Of a stretch of 64,000 nucleotides of DNA, positions 17,270 through 26,228 are shown in pieces. Origin of the DNA: CTSOIL-112 sp049291875 (GTDB lineage: Bacteria; Pseudomonadota; Gammaproteobacteria; Burkholderiales; Burkholderiaceae); contig JBATQE010000064.1 in the NCBI GenBank assembly GCA_049291875.1, forward strand, positions 1-64,000. The letters are read 5' to 3'. The position numbers and the translations under genes were made by a program. Every line of letters begins with the position of its first letter. The stretch's first letter is position 1. Below the pieces are notes generated by a model. The model was given only the letters and a program-made list of their open reading frames with translations, made no database searches and was not told the DNA's origin.

Positions 17270-18000
17270 TCAAAAAACGCGGTCATCGCTTCGCGCGCGT
17301 GCGCGCCGCCCATCAGCCGTGAAAACGCAACGATTTCCTCGTCCATCACCTGACGCAGCAGGTCGGCGTTGTGCGCTTTGAGCAGACGCTTGGTTTCGCG
17401 CAGGGCTTGCGGGCTTTTCTCAGCGAGTTGTTTGGCGCGGTGGAAGGCGTATTGATCAACCTCTTTGTTGGGCATGACGTGCGTCGCCACGCCGATTTGC
17501 ACGGCTTCTTCGGCGGTGAAAAATTCGCCGAACATGAGTTTTTCGGCGGCTTTGAGGTAACCGGCGTTTTGCACCAAGGTCAAGCTGGAGCTGCCTTCGG
17601 GACACAGCGCGAGGTTGATAAACGGCAGTTGCAAGCGCGCACTGTCACCGACCACGACAAAATCGGCGTGGAGCAACATGGTCACGCCGATACCGACCGC
17701 GACGCCATTGACGGCCATGATCAGCGGTTTGGGGAAATCACGCAGGGCGTATAAAAAATCCACCACGGGACTGTTGGCTAAATCCGGCGGGCTGTTGAGA
17801 AAATCGTGCAGATCGTTGCCCGCGCAGAACATCTCCGGCTGACCATGAATCACCACGACGCGTACCGCGTCATCGGCTGCGTGGGCGTTGAGCGCATCGG
17901 CCATGTGGCGATACATTTCCAGCGTCAGGGCGTTTTTGGTTTCGGGGCGGTTGATTTGTAGCGCGGCAACGTGTCCGTCGATGTGGCTGATGATGCTCAT
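17245..18000 (-). CDS. Enoyl-CoA hydratase/isomerase family protein
   Basis: 251 residues of the crotonase fold. The CoA/oxyanion segments are MFCAGNDLHDFL and the second glycine loop in PLIMAVNGVAVGIGVTMLLHADFVV, and the C-terminus ends AFFEKRKPIFE, as in many family members. The Glu pair of classical hydratases is not obvious in CPEGSSSLTLVQNAGYLKAAEKLMF, so an isomerase is possible. The start at 18000 follows AAAGGA. It lies at the downstream end of a run of minus-strand fatty-acid genes. The gap to the hydrolase is about 48 bases, so co-transcription is likely. Confidence 0.85.
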   Translation of the reverse strand: MSIISHIDGHVAALQINRPETKNALTLEMYRHMADALNAHAADDAVRVVVIHGQPEMFCAGNDLHDFLNSPPDLANSPVVDFLYALRDFPKPLIMAVNGVAVGIGVTMLLHADFVVVGDSARLQLPFINLALCPEGSSSLTLVQNAGYLKAAEKLMFGEFFTAEEAVQIGVATHVMPNKEVDQYAFHRAKQLAEKSPQALRETKRLLKAHNADLLRQVMDEEIVAFSRLMGGAHAREAMTAFFEKRKPIFE

Positions 18001-18047
18001 GCTGATCCTTTCATGTGCGTGGCGTGGATTTGAATGCGTCACGGCGT

Positions 18048-18896
18048 TTAGTTTAATTCATTCAAGAGTTTTTGCCAAAGCGTGTCTTGAAAACGCGCTT
18101 TGAAAAAGCCGAAATGCCGAATCTCGCGCACGCCAATCTCGGCAGGCGCGATGCGCTGCATTTTTTTCGGCGCATGGGTGTACAGGCTGTGAATATGCTC
18201 GGTGTTGCGCGCGGACATGTAGTCGTCATCGGTGAAGGAGAACGCGGTGATCGGCGTGCGCACGGCGGCATATTGGGCGCGTATGACCTCACCCTCACTG
18301 GCAATGTAGTCGGGATGCAGACACCAGCGCCGCCATTGCATGATCACGCCTTTGGGCAAATCGCCAACCATGTTCAACCGTTTGCCCGGAAAGTATCCGA
18401 ACAATGGCGTGAGCAACGGCACAAACACATACCAAAACAACGGGACGCGTCGCCGCAATTCGGGCGAATTTTCCTTCCAATAGCCGCTGCCCGTACCGAC
18501 AGTGATGGCTTTGCGCAAGGCGGCGTGATCGACCATGCTGATGAGTTGACCGCCCAAACTGTGCCCGACCCAATACAGCCGTAGCTCGGGATAACGTTGT
18601 TTGAGCGTATCCACGATCAATGCGGCCTCAGCGCCCCAATCGTAAACAGTCACGTCAATCTGCTTGAGCGGTATGTGACTGGCCTTGAGCGACTGGCCCA
18701 TGCCCGAGTAATCAAACGTCACCGCAACAAAGCCTTGTTGCGCCAGCCACGCAGCGAATTGACCATAGTAGCGCTGCGGCACACCCATCGCCGGTGCGAT
18801 CAACACCACGCCGCGTGGCGTAGCCTGAGGCGCGTAGGTGGTCAACGCCAGCGCATGGTTTTTGATCGACCGTAGGATTTCAATGGTTTCACTCAT
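18048..18896 (-). CDS. Alpha/beta hydrolase (COG4757-like)
   Basis: 282 residues with the hydrolase-fold elements PRGVVLIAPAMGVPQRYYGQFAAWLAQQGFVAVTFDYSGMGQS and the nucleophile elbow GHSLGG. A helical lid with a hydrophobic PLFWYVFVPLLTPLFGYFPG stretch follows. A serine esterase or thioesterase acting on acyl compounds is likely, in line with the neighbouring beta-oxidation genes, but the substrate is not visible. AAGGAA lies nine bases before the ATG. It is cut off from the upstream thiolase gene by a terminator at 18946-18973. Confidence 0.8.
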   Translation of the reverse strand: MSETIEILRSIKNHALALTTYAPQATPRGVVLIAPAMGVPQRYYGQFAAWLAQQGFVAVTFDYSGMGQSLKASHIPLKQIDVTVYDWGAEAALIVDTLKQRYPELRLYWVGHSLGGQLISMVDHAALRKAITVGTGSGYWKENSPELRRRVPLFWYVFVPLLTPLFGYFPGKRLNMVGDLPKGVIMQWRRWCLHPDYIASEGEVIRAQYAAVRTPITAFSFTDDDYMSARNTEHIHSLYTHAPKKMQRIAPAEIGVREIRHFGFFKARFQDTLWQKLLNELN

Positions 18897-18945
18897 GATT
18901 CATTTCCTTTGGGCCTGAATGCCTACACTCGCGAGTATTCACGAT

Positions 18946-18973
18946 AAAAAACCCCTCTATGTGACAAGAGGGG
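18946..18973 (-). terminator. Intrinsic terminator downstream of the thiolase gene
   Basis: CCCCTCT (18952-18958) pairs with AGAGGGG (18967-18973). On the minus strand the stem is followed by six T (18951-18946). A second, T-poor hairpin with an 11-bp stem (19038-19063) lies between it and the thiolase stop. Confidence 0.8.
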
Positions 18974-19073
18974 CATCAAGATGATGCGACAGCGTTATTC
19001 ACGCCCAGCCGCATCAATGAGGAGGCTGTCTAAACCAGCACAAAGTAAGGTTTTACTTTGTGCTTCATTACCA

Positions 19074-20270
19074 TTACAGACGTTCCAAAATACCGGCCGC
19101 GCCCATGCCCGTACCGATACACATGGTCACCATACCGTATTTACCGCCAGACTGTTTCAAGCCGTTCAACACGGTGGCCGAGCGAATCGCGCCGGTCGCA
19201 CCCAATGGATGCCCCAGAGCAATCGCGCCGCCCCACGGATTGACTTTCGCCGGATCCAAATTCAGATCGCGCATCACGGCCAAGGATTGTGCCGCGAAGG
19301 CTTCGTTCAACTCGATCCAGTCCATGTCGTTCAGGGTCAAGCCCGCCACTTTCAATGCCGCAGGGATGGCTTCTTTCGGGCCAATACCCATGATTTTCGG
19401 ATCCACGCCGCGCACGGCGAAGGATACGAAACGACCAATCGGGGTCAGGTTGTGTTCTTTAAGGAAACGCTCGGATACCAAGATCAACGCCGCCGCGCCG
19501 TCCGACATCTGTGAACTGCTGCCCGCAGTCACGCTGCCTTTGGCCGCGAATACGGGTTTGAGTTTCGCCAAACCTTCCATCGTCGTGCCTTCGCGCGGAC
19601 CTTCGTCTTTGCTCACCACGAATTCTTTAGTTTTCAGCTCTTGTGTCGCCAAATCGACATAGGTGTCGCGCACGGTGACCGGCGTGATTTCTGCGTCAAA
19701 ATAGCCTGCGGCTTGCGCGGCCAAGGCACGGCGGTGTGATTCCACCGAGAACGCGTCTTGGTCTTCGCGAGAGACGTTCCATTGTTCCGCGACTTTCTCA
19801 GCCGTCAAACCCATACCGTAGGCGATGCCGAGGTTTTCGTCTTTTTCAAAAATCGCCGGATTCATGTCGGTCAAAATCGCGTTCATCGGAACCATGCTCA
19901 TGGATTCCGCGCCCGCAGCGATCATCACGTCGGCTTGGCCGGTGCGAATGCGATCGGCGGCCATCGCCACGGCGGTAATGCCGGAGGCGCAGTAGCGGTT
20001 CACCGTCACGCCACCGACAGAGTGCGGCAAGCCGGCAAACAGCACGCTCATACGCGCCATATTCAAGCCTTGCGGCCCTTGCGGAATCGCGCAGCCGACG
20101 ATGGCGTCTTCAATCAGTTTCGGATCCAGGGTCGGCACTTGCGCCAAAGCGCCTTGAATCGCGTGTACCAACAAATCGTCCGGACGGGTGTTTTTAAATA
20201 CGCCACGCGGTGCTTTACCGACTGGGGTGCGCGTCGCGGCGACAATGTATGCTTCTTGCAATTGAGTCAT
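19074..20270 (-). CDS. Acetyl-CoA C-acyltransferase (FadA-like thiolase)
   Basis: The 398-residue thiolase cleaves 3-ketoacyl-CoA in the last step of beta-oxidation. The acyl-accepting Cys is in NRYCASGITAV. The other active-site parts are NEAFAAQ, GHPLGATG (His) and the C-terminal CIGTGMGAAGILERL (Cys). The ATG follows GGAGTAAAAA. It is directly downstream of the dehydrogenase/hydratase fusion, forming a fadBA-like operon. Confidence 0.93.
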   Translation of the reverse strand: MTQLQEAYIVAATRTPVGKAPRGVFKNTRPDDLLVHAIQGALAQVPTLDPKLIEDAIVGCAIPQGPQGLNMARMSVLFAGLPHSVGGVTVNRYCASGITAVAMAADRIRTGQADVMIAAGAESMSMVPMNAILTDMNPAIFEKDENLGIAYGMGLTAEKVAEQWNVSREDQDAFSVESHRRALAAQAAGYFDAEITPVTVRDTYVDLATQELKTKEFVVSKDEGPREGTTMEGLAKLKPVFAAKGSVTAGSSSQMSDGAAALILVSERFLKEHNLTPIGRFVSFAVRGVDPKIMGIGPKEAIPAALKVAGLTLNDMDWIELNEAFAAQSLAVMRDLNLDPAKVNPWGGAIALGHPLGATGAIRSATVLNGLKQSGGKYGMVTMCIGTGMGAAGILERL

Positions 20271-20320
20271 TTTTTACTCCTAAACGGTGCTTATACACCG
20301 CTTGATTATTCAGCGATGGC

Positions 20321-20344
20321 GTGGGCAAAATCGCTTTTGCCCAC
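20321..20344. repeat. REP-like hairpin in the fad operon
   Basis: GTGGGCAAAA (20321-20330), a four-base loop and the exact reverse complement (20335-20344) lie between the fusion and thiolase genes. The arm shares GTGGGCAAA with the two REP sequences that flank the transposase at 48831-49361. Confidence 0.5.
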
Positions 20345-20356
20345 ACGACAGGTTCA

Positions 20357-22750
20357 TTAGTTGCGCACCGGTTTGCCAGTTGAAAGCATACCCATGATGC
20401 GTTCTTGGGTTTTCGGTTTGCCCAGCGCTTCGATGAAATTGTCACGCTCCAATTTGAGCAACCATGCTTCGTCCACCAAAGTGCCCGCTTCCACACCGCC
20501 TGCCGACAGAATGCTCGCCACGCGGGTGGCCAATTCGCCGTCGTACGCCGAAATGTAACCGCCGTCGCGCATGTTCACGATCATCGATTGCAAGGTCGCT
20601 TTCACCGAAGGACCTGCCGCCGTGATGTTGGCCGCCGCCAAAGGTGCGCGGTAGCCTGCGTTCGCCAATGCGCGCGCTTGCGATTTGGCCACAAACAGCA
20701 ATTCGTGGATGTTGAACACGATGGTGTCGGTTGGCAACAGATAACCGATGCTTTGCGCGTCGCGTGCGGATTTCGCCACGTTGGCCATCGCCACGTTTTG
20801 GAACCACGGTTTGACAAATTCGGTCAGGTTGCTGTAGCCATAGGTCGCCGCTGCATTCGATGCGCGCAGAGCCGCTTCTTTCAAGCCGCCGCCCGCAGGC
20901 ACCAAGCCCACGCCCAATTCGACCAAACCGATGTACGATTCGAGGTGCGCCACGCGGTGTGCGCAGTGCATCAAGGTCTCGCAACCGCCGCCCAGAGCCA
21001 AGCCCGCCACTGCGGCGACCACAGGCACTTGTGCGTATTTCACGCGCATTGCGGTGTCTTGGAATTTTTTCACGAATGGTTCAACCGCTTTCGCGCCGCC
21101 TTTCATGAACAATGGCATGGCCGCTTGCAAATCCGCGCCCGCAGAGAACGGGCCGCCGGTCAATGAACCGGTTTGCCAGATCACCAAGCCCGCGTATTTT
21201 TGCTCAGCCAATTCAATCGCTTGTACCAATCCGTCCAAAACGTCCGGCCCGATGGTGTTCATTTTGGTTTTGAACGAGGCGATCAGTACGTCGTCGCCCT
21301 GATCCCACAAACGGATGGCGTCGTTTTCAAATACGGTGTTGCCTGCGGTTTTCGGATCCGCCGCGTTTTCACCCAACAAGAACGCTGGGAACGCTTGACG
21401 TTGGTACACCGCCAAGTTGCTGCGCGGCACGAAGGCTTTTTTCGCAGGTGAGTACGAACCGGCCGGTGTGTGTACGGCGTCGATCTCGTTCACCCAGGCA
21501 GGCAATGGTGCGCTGGACAAGGTTTTGCCCGCAGCGATGTCTTCGGCGATCCAGCCAGCGATTTCTTTCCAACCCGCGGCTTGCCACGTTTCGAACGGAC
21601 CTTCGTTCCAGCCAAAGCCCCAACGAACGGCGAAATCGACGTCGCGTGCGTTGTCAGCAATGCTTTCCAAATGCACGGCGATGTAGTGGAATACGTCGCG
21701 GAAGATCGACCACAGGAATTGCGCTTGCGGATGATCGGTCTCGCGCAACAGTTTGAAGCGCTCTGCCGCTGGTTTTTTCAGAATGCGCGCGACCAATTCG
21801 TCCGCTTTCGTGCCACCGGCGACGTATTCGCCTTTGGCTGCGTCCAAAACTTTGATTTCTTTACCTTCTTTGCGGTAGAAGCCTGCGCCGGATTTTTGAC
21901 CCAAAGCACCTTTTTCAACCAAAGCTTTCAATACCGGCGGCACAGGGTAGTTGGCCGCGAACGGATCGTCTTTGAGGTTGTCTTCCATGGTTTTGATGAC
22001 GTGCGCCATGGTGTCCAAACCGACCACGTCGGCGGTACGGAAGGTTGCTGATTTCGCACGACCCAGTTTCGAGCCGGTCAAATCGTCCACGAGGTCAAAG
22101 CCCAAACCGTATTTTTGCGCCTCGGCCATCACGGCCAAAATCGAGAATACGCCCACGCGGTTGGCGATGAAGTTCGGGGTGTCTTTCGCGCGAACCACGC
22201 CTTTGCCCAAGGTGGTGGTGGCGAAGGATTCGAGATTGTCCATTGTCGCCGCTTCGGTATGCGTGGTCGGAATCAATTCGACCAAGTGCATGTAGCGCGG
22301 TGGATTGAAGAAATGCACGCCGCAGAAGCGTTTTTTCAGTTCGTCGTCAAAACCTTGAGCCAATTCGTTGATCGACAGGCCGGAGGTGTTGGAAGCGAAA
22401 ATGGCGTGTGGCGCGAGGTGCGGTGCCACTTTCGCATATAAATCGTGTTTCCAGTCCATGCGCTCGGCGATCGCTTCGATCACCAAATCACATTCGCTGA
22501 TTTTGTTCAAATCGGTTTCGTAGTTGGCCGCTTCGACGTATGCTGCGTCCGCTGCGTTGCCAAACGGTGCCGGGCTGAGTTTTTTCAGATTCGCCAATGC
22601 CTTTTCAACGATGCCGTTTTTAGCGCCTTCTTTGGCCGGCAAGTCAAACAAGATCACTGGAACTTTGGCATTGACCAAGTGCGCGGCAATTTGCGCACCC
22701 ATCACGCCCGCGCCGAGAACGGCGACTTTACGGATGATTAAGTTACTCAC
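20357..22750 (-). CDS. 3-hydroxyacyl-CoA dehydrogenase / enoyl-CoA hydratase fusion
   Basis: 797 residues. An N-terminal NAD-binding 3-hydroxyacyl-CoA dehydrogenase (VAVLGAGVMGAQIAAHL, with SNTSGLSINELA, FCGVHFFNPPRYMHLVELIPT and a C-terminal dimer domain) is followed by an enoyl-CoA hydratase domain (GGPFSAGADLQAAM, AVAGLALGGGCETLMHCAHRVA). This order, dehydrogenase first, is that of B. subtilis FadN and not E. coli FadB. It performs hydration and oxidation in beta-oxidation. The start is a GTG at 22750. It is probably co-transcribed with the thiolase. Confidence 0.93.
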   Translation of the reverse strand: MSNLIIRKVAVLGAGVMGAQIAAHLVNAKVPVILFDLPAKEGAKNGIVEKALANLKKLSPAPFGNAADAAYVEAANYETDLNKISECDLVIEAIAERMDWKHDLYAKVAPHLAPHAIFASNTSGLSINELAQGFDDELKKRFCGVHFFNPPRYMHLVELIPTTHTEAATMDNLESFATTTLGKGVVRAKDTPNFIANRVGVFSILAVMAEAQKYGLGFDLVDDLTGSKLGRAKSATFRTADVVGLDTMAHVIKTMEDNLKDDPFAANYPVPPVLKALVEKGALGQKSGAGFYRKEGKEIKVLDAAKGEYVAGGTKADELVARILKKPAAERFKLLRETDHPQAQFLWSIFRDVFHYIAVHLESIADNARDVDFAVRWGFGWNEGPFETWQAAGWKEIAGWIAEDIAAGKTLSSAPLPAWVNEIDAVHTPAGSYSPAKKAFVPRSNLAVYQRQAFPAFLLGENAADPKTAGNTVFENDAIRLWDQGDDVLIASFKTKMNTIGPDVLDGLVQAIELAEQKYAGLVIWQTGSLTGGPFSAGADLQAAMPLFMKGGAKAVEPFVKKFQDTAMRVKYAQVPVVAAVAGLALGGGCETLMHCAHRVAHLESYIGLVELGVGLVPAGGGLKEAALRASNAAATYGYSNLTEFVKPWFQNVAMANVAKSARDAQSIGYLLPTDTIVFNIHELLFVAKSQARALANAGYRAPLAAANITAAGPSVKATLQSMIVNMRDGGYISAYDGELATRVASILSAGGVEAGTLVDEAWLLKLERDNFIEALGKPKTQERIMGMLSTGKPVRN

Positions 22751-22819
22751 GTTCTACCCTTTTTTATCGAACGGGCGTGCGATTTTTGTTTAAAAAAACA
22801 CGACCGTGGTGTGAAAAGA

Positions 22820-22844
22820 GGTAACGGCATGCTGTACCGTTACC
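22820..22844. terminator. Small hairpin after the DUF2147 gene
   Basis: GGTAACGG (22820-22827) pairs with CCGTTACC (22837-22844). It lies just beyond the DUF2147 stop codon on the minus strand without a clear T-run, so its terminator function is uncertain. Confidence 0.35.
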
Positions 22845-22874
22845 ACCCTCATAATGACTTAGAAATGTGTCAAA

Positions 22875-23294
22875 TTATTGGACACGTTGCCAAGTTTGGT
22901 TGCGACCCAATGCGCTGATGCCGATATAGCCGCGCACGGTCATGGAGTTGCCATTGTCGGTCAATGACACTTTGTAACGCTTGTCATTTTTTGGATCCAT
23001 GATGGTACCGCCGCCGTATTTGTTACCGCCTTCGGAGCTGACGCCCCACAACACGGTCACGCCGGCCAAGTTTTTACCTTTGTAATCGCCTTCACACGCA
23101 TTGCAGACGTTGCCGCTGAATACTTGCTGGATGCGACCGACATATTTGCCGCCTTCATTGGTGATTTTCACCAATGATTTGGCTTGACCGGTTTGGTCGT
23201 CGATGGTGCGCCATACGCCGGTCGGATCGGCCATGGCAATACCTGATACGGCCAAACCAACCAAACCCAATGCGATTTTGTTCAGTACTTTCAT
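22875..23294 (-). CDS. DUF2147 exported protein
   Basis: 139 residues with a signal peptide (MKVLNKIALGLVGLAVSGIAMA) and a DUF2147 domain: DPTGVWRTIDDQTGQAKSLVKI, Cys pair in NVCNACEGDYKGKNLAG, GGTIMDPKNDKRYKVSLT and MTVRGYIGISALGRNQTWQRV. The fold is a small lipocalin-like barrel, probably periplasmic, with unknown ligand. Homologues are often found near fatty-acid degradation genes in Burkholderiales, as here. GGAGACTG precedes the ATG. Confidence 0.88.
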   Translation of the reverse strand: MKVLNKIALGLVGLAVSGIAMADPTGVWRTIDDQTGQAKSLVKITNEGGKYVGRIQQVFSGNVCNACEGDYKGKNLAGVTVLWGVSSEGGNKYGGGTIMDPKNDKRYKVSLTDNGNSMTVRGYIGISALGRNQTWQRVQ

Positions 23295-23435
23295 TTTTCA
23301 GTCTCCTTGTGTGGATGTTTTGGGCTGTTGCCCTATTTAAAACCTATAAAACCAGTCAATCAATGACCGCCTCAGCATGAGTGTGAACGTGAGTTGGTTA
23401 TCACACGATGCACATTAACTATTCTAACGTACGTT

Positions 23436-23467
23436 CGGTTGACGAATAAACTATTTATTCATCAACC
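23436..23467 (-). terminator. Hairpin downstream of the acyl-CoA dehydrogenase gene
   Basis: CGGTTGA-c-GAATAAA pairs with TTTATTC-a-TCAACCG around a three-base loop, about 40 bases past the dehydrogenase stop. It is preceded by the palindrome AACGTACGTT at 23426-23435. No strong T-run follows, so it may be a weak terminator or an operator region for the DUF2147 gene. Confidence 0.4.
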
Positions 23468-23505
23468 GACGCACACGAATCCACTCAGGCAAAGCGATGG
23501 TTTGA

Positions 23506-25287
23506 TTAGAACCAGTCGTCTTGCATTTCTTGCAAGCAGGCCACGCCCGCACGTGCTTGGCGGATGTAACCGGCGGTTTCTGGCAGGAGCTTGGCAAAGT
23601 AGAAACGCGCTGTTGCCAATTTCGCTTTGTAGAAATCGTCTTGCTCTTGTTTTTCCAAGGCGATTTTCGCCATGCGCGCCCAGAAATACGAGAACACCAT
23701 ATGGCCAACCACGCGTTGGTACGGCACAGATGCCGCGCCGACTTCGTCTTGGTTCTGCATGGCTTTCATGCCGATTTCCATCGTGAGTTTTTGCACTTTG
23801 TCGCCGATGTCGGCCAATGGGTTGACGAATTCTTGCATTTTCGGATCAACGCCGTTGTCTTCGACAAATTTTTGCACGATGGCGCCGAAGGCACGCAATT
23901 TCGCGCCCATGTCGCCCAATACTTTACGACCGAGCAAGTCCAGCGCTTGTACGCCGTTCGTGCCTTCGTACAATTGCGTGATGCGCGCGTCACGCACGTA
24001 TTGTTCCATGCCGTTTTCGGCGATGAAGCCGTGACCGCCGAATACTTGCACGCCGTGGTTGGTACACTCAAACGCGTTGTCGGTCAAAAAGGCTTTGATG
24101 ATCGGGGTCAACAGCGCCACGTTATCCGCAGCCGCCTGACGCACCGCTTCATCCGGATGCGACAATTCTTTGTCGATTTCCAAGGCGATCCAGTAGGTGA
24201 ACGCACGCGCGCCTTCGGCATACGCACGTTGGGTCAGCAACATACGACGCACGTCTGGGTGCACGAGGATCGGATCGGCTTCTTTTTCAGGATTTTTCGC
24301 ACCGGTCAAGGCACGCATTTGCAAACGTTCTTTGGCGTAGGTGCGGGCATTTTGGTAAGAAATTTCAGTCAAACCCAAACCTTGCATACCCACGCCCAAG
24401 CGCGCCGCGTTCATCATCACGAACATCGCTTGCAAGCCTTTGTTCGGCTCACCGACCAACCAGCCCGCCGCGCCATCGAGGTTAATCACCGCAGTGGCAT
24501 TCGAGTGAATACCCATTTTGTGCTCCAACGCGCCGCAAGACACTGGATTGCGCGCGCCGAGCGAGCCGTCCGCGTTTGGCAGGAATTTCGGTACGATGAA
24601 CAGGGAAATGCCTTTGGTGCCTTTCGGTGCTTCTGGCAAGCGTGCCAACACGAGGTGAATGATGTTTTCCGCCATATCGTGTTCACCGCTGGAGATGAAG
24701 ATTTTGGTGCCGGTAATGGCGTATGAGCCGTCGGCGTTTGGAACTGCTTTGGTGCGTAAAATACCGAGATCGGTACCGCAGTGCGGCTCGGTCAAGCACA
24801 TGGTGCCGGTCCATTCGCCGGATACCAATTTAGGCAAGTAGGCGGCTTTCAATTCGTCTGAACCGTGCGCGTGCAAGCATTCATACGCGCCGTGGCTCAA
24901 ACCTGGGTACATGGTCCACGCCAAATTGGCTGAGTTCAAAGTTTCGTACAGCGCATTATTCAAGGCAATTGGCAAACCTTGGCCGCCATATTCAGGGTCG
25001 CACGACAGCGCAGGCCAACCGGCTTCAACGTATTGTTTGTACGCTTCTTTGTAGCCTTTGGGCGTGGTCACTGCGGAACCATTCAAGGTACAACCTTCTT
25101 GGTCACCGGTGTGGTTCAACGGGAAAATGACTTGAGACGAGAATTTACCGGCTTCCTCGACAATCGCGTTGAGCGTGTCAACGTCTAATTCGGCGTGTGC
25201 GGGCAATTGTTGTAATGTTGCTTCTGTGTTGAGCAACTCGTGCATGACAAATTGAATGTCACGTAGTGGTGGTACATAGCTTCCCAT
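23506..25287 (-). CDS. Acyl-CoA dehydrogenase with C-terminal extension
   Basis: The 593-residue flavoenzyme catalyses the first, FAD-dependent desaturation of acyl-CoA. FAD/substrate motifs are MCLTEPHCGTDLGILRTKA and ITGTKIFISSGEHDMAENI, and the C-terminal catalytic region is RITQLYEGTNGVQALDLLGRKVL. An extra C-terminal helical domain of about 110 residues and the MGSYVPPLRDIQFVMHEL start are those of the long acyl-CoA dehydrogenase group found in Burkholderiales and Pseudomonas. The ATG follows AGGAGA. It lies between the TetR gene and the fad operon and is probably regulated with them. Confidence 0.93.
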   Translation of the reverse strand: MGSYVPPLRDIQFVMHELLNTEATLQQLPAHAELDVDTLNAIVEEAGKFSSQVIFPLNHTGDQEGCTLNGSAVTTPKGYKEAYKQYVEAGWPALSCDPEYGGQGLPIALNNALYETLNSANLAWTMYPGLSHGAYECLHAHGSDELKAAYLPKLVSGEWTGTMCLTEPHCGTDLGILRTKAVPNADGSYAITGTKIFISSGEHDMAENIIHLVLARLPEAPKGTKGISLFIVPKFLPNADGSLGARNPVSCGALEHKMGIHSNATAVINLDGAAGWLVGEPNKGLQAMFVMMNAARLGVGMQGLGLTEISYQNARTYAKERLQMRALTGAKNPEKEADPILVHPDVRRMLLTQRAYAEGARAFTYWIALEIDKELSHPDEAVRQAAADNVALLTPIIKAFLTDNAFECTNHGVQVFGGHGFIAENGMEQYVRDARITQLYEGTNGVQALDLLGRKVLGDMGAKLRAFGAIVQKFVEDNGVDPKMQEFVNPLADIGDKVQKLTMEIGMKAMQNQDEVGAASVPYQRVVGHMVFSYFWARMAKIALEKQEQDDFYKAKLATARFYFAKLLPETAGYIRQARAGVACLQEMQDDWF

Positions 25288-25354
25288 GATATCTCCTGAT
25301 AAAAGAAGGGACTGAACTCAAATCCGCACATCATGGGAGGGTGTTACGAAACCA

Positions 25355-25969
25355 TCATGTTGTGCGTAGATACTGCTTCAAAATGCGCTCTAAAACCTGC
25401 TTGACCATATCCATGCCGTTGTTGCGCTTCATCAAACGGACGCTTTGGTGAAACCCCAAGGTCAAACCATACAACTCAAAAATCATCAAATCAACCGGCG
25501 TATCTTCATGAAACTCGCCCGCATCAATACAGTAACGAATCGCTCGACGCAGTTGCTCTTCCCAAGCTGTCATCAAGCCCACCAATTCGTCCCGCACCAC
25601 ACCCGGGCGATCATCGTATTCCACAGCGCCGGAAATATACAAACAACCGTGCTCCGTTTCCTGCCCCAATTTATTGAACCAATTGTGCAAAATCGCGCGC
25701 AAGCGCTCCAACCCTCGGGGCAAAGCCAATGCAGGCTTCAGAATATCCGCGAGAAAGCGCGTTTCGTACTCCTTCAGCACCTCGATCAGCAACTCATCAC
25801 GCGAACCGAAATGCGAAAATACACCACTCTTACTCATATCCAGACGGTCAGCCAAGATACCGATGGTCACACCTTCCAGACCATCTCTTGACGCCACATC
25901 CAAAGCCACATCCAAAATTGCCGCACGGGTCAAATCCCCTTTGCGTACATGAGCCCGCTCTTTTGTCAT
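25355..25969 (-). CDS. TetR/AcrR family transcriptional regulator
   Basis: 204 residues. The N-terminal helix-turn-helix (TRAAILDVALDVASRDGLEGVTIGILADRLDMSKSGVFSHFGSRDELLIEVL, about 12-63) is followed by an all-helical ligand domain of TetR type. It is immediately upstream of the acyl-CoA dehydrogenase gene on the same strand. Control of the fatty-acid oxidation genes, with an acyl-CoA ligand, is therefore a reasonable inference. The start at 25969 is chosen because GGGAAC precedes it and the longer frame adds unrelated residues. Confidence 0.9.
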   Translation of the reverse strand: MTKERAHVRKGDLTRAAILDVALDVASRDGLEGVTIGILADRLDMSKSGVFSHFGSRDELLIEVLKEYETRFLADILKPALALPRGLERLRAILHNWFNKLGQETEHGCLYISGAVEYDDRPGVVRDELVGLMTAWEEQLRRAIRYCIDAGEFHEDTPVDLMIFELYGLTLGFHQSVRLMKRNNGMDMVKQVLERILKQYLRTT

Positions 25970-26228
25970 TTTCGTTCCCAACAAAAATCGAACGCTCGTG
26001 CTATTTTCAACAATCCACATAGTCTTGTCAATAGGCCAACGAACATTTTTTAAATAAATTTACAAAAAATTACTGCGATTTCACTATATACAGAAAAATC
26101 TGCCAAAAAACACAAAAATCCAACCGCAAAAAACTACACCATTCCAATCCACAAAACCAGTGCCCGAGCGATTTTACACACAAAACATCAGACGTAAGAC
26201 ACAGCCCAAACCAATCTACGCTACGCCC

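Noticed and set aside
23426..23435. AACGTACGTT as the operator of the TetR regulator
   Set aside because: It is a ten-base palindrome near a hairpin and was not found upstream of the TetR or acyl-CoA dehydrogenase genes.
23521..24726. 401-codon plus-strand frame opposite the acyl-CoA dehydrogenase
   Set aside because: The minus-strand gene is a clear dehydrogenase; the opposite frame has no domain.
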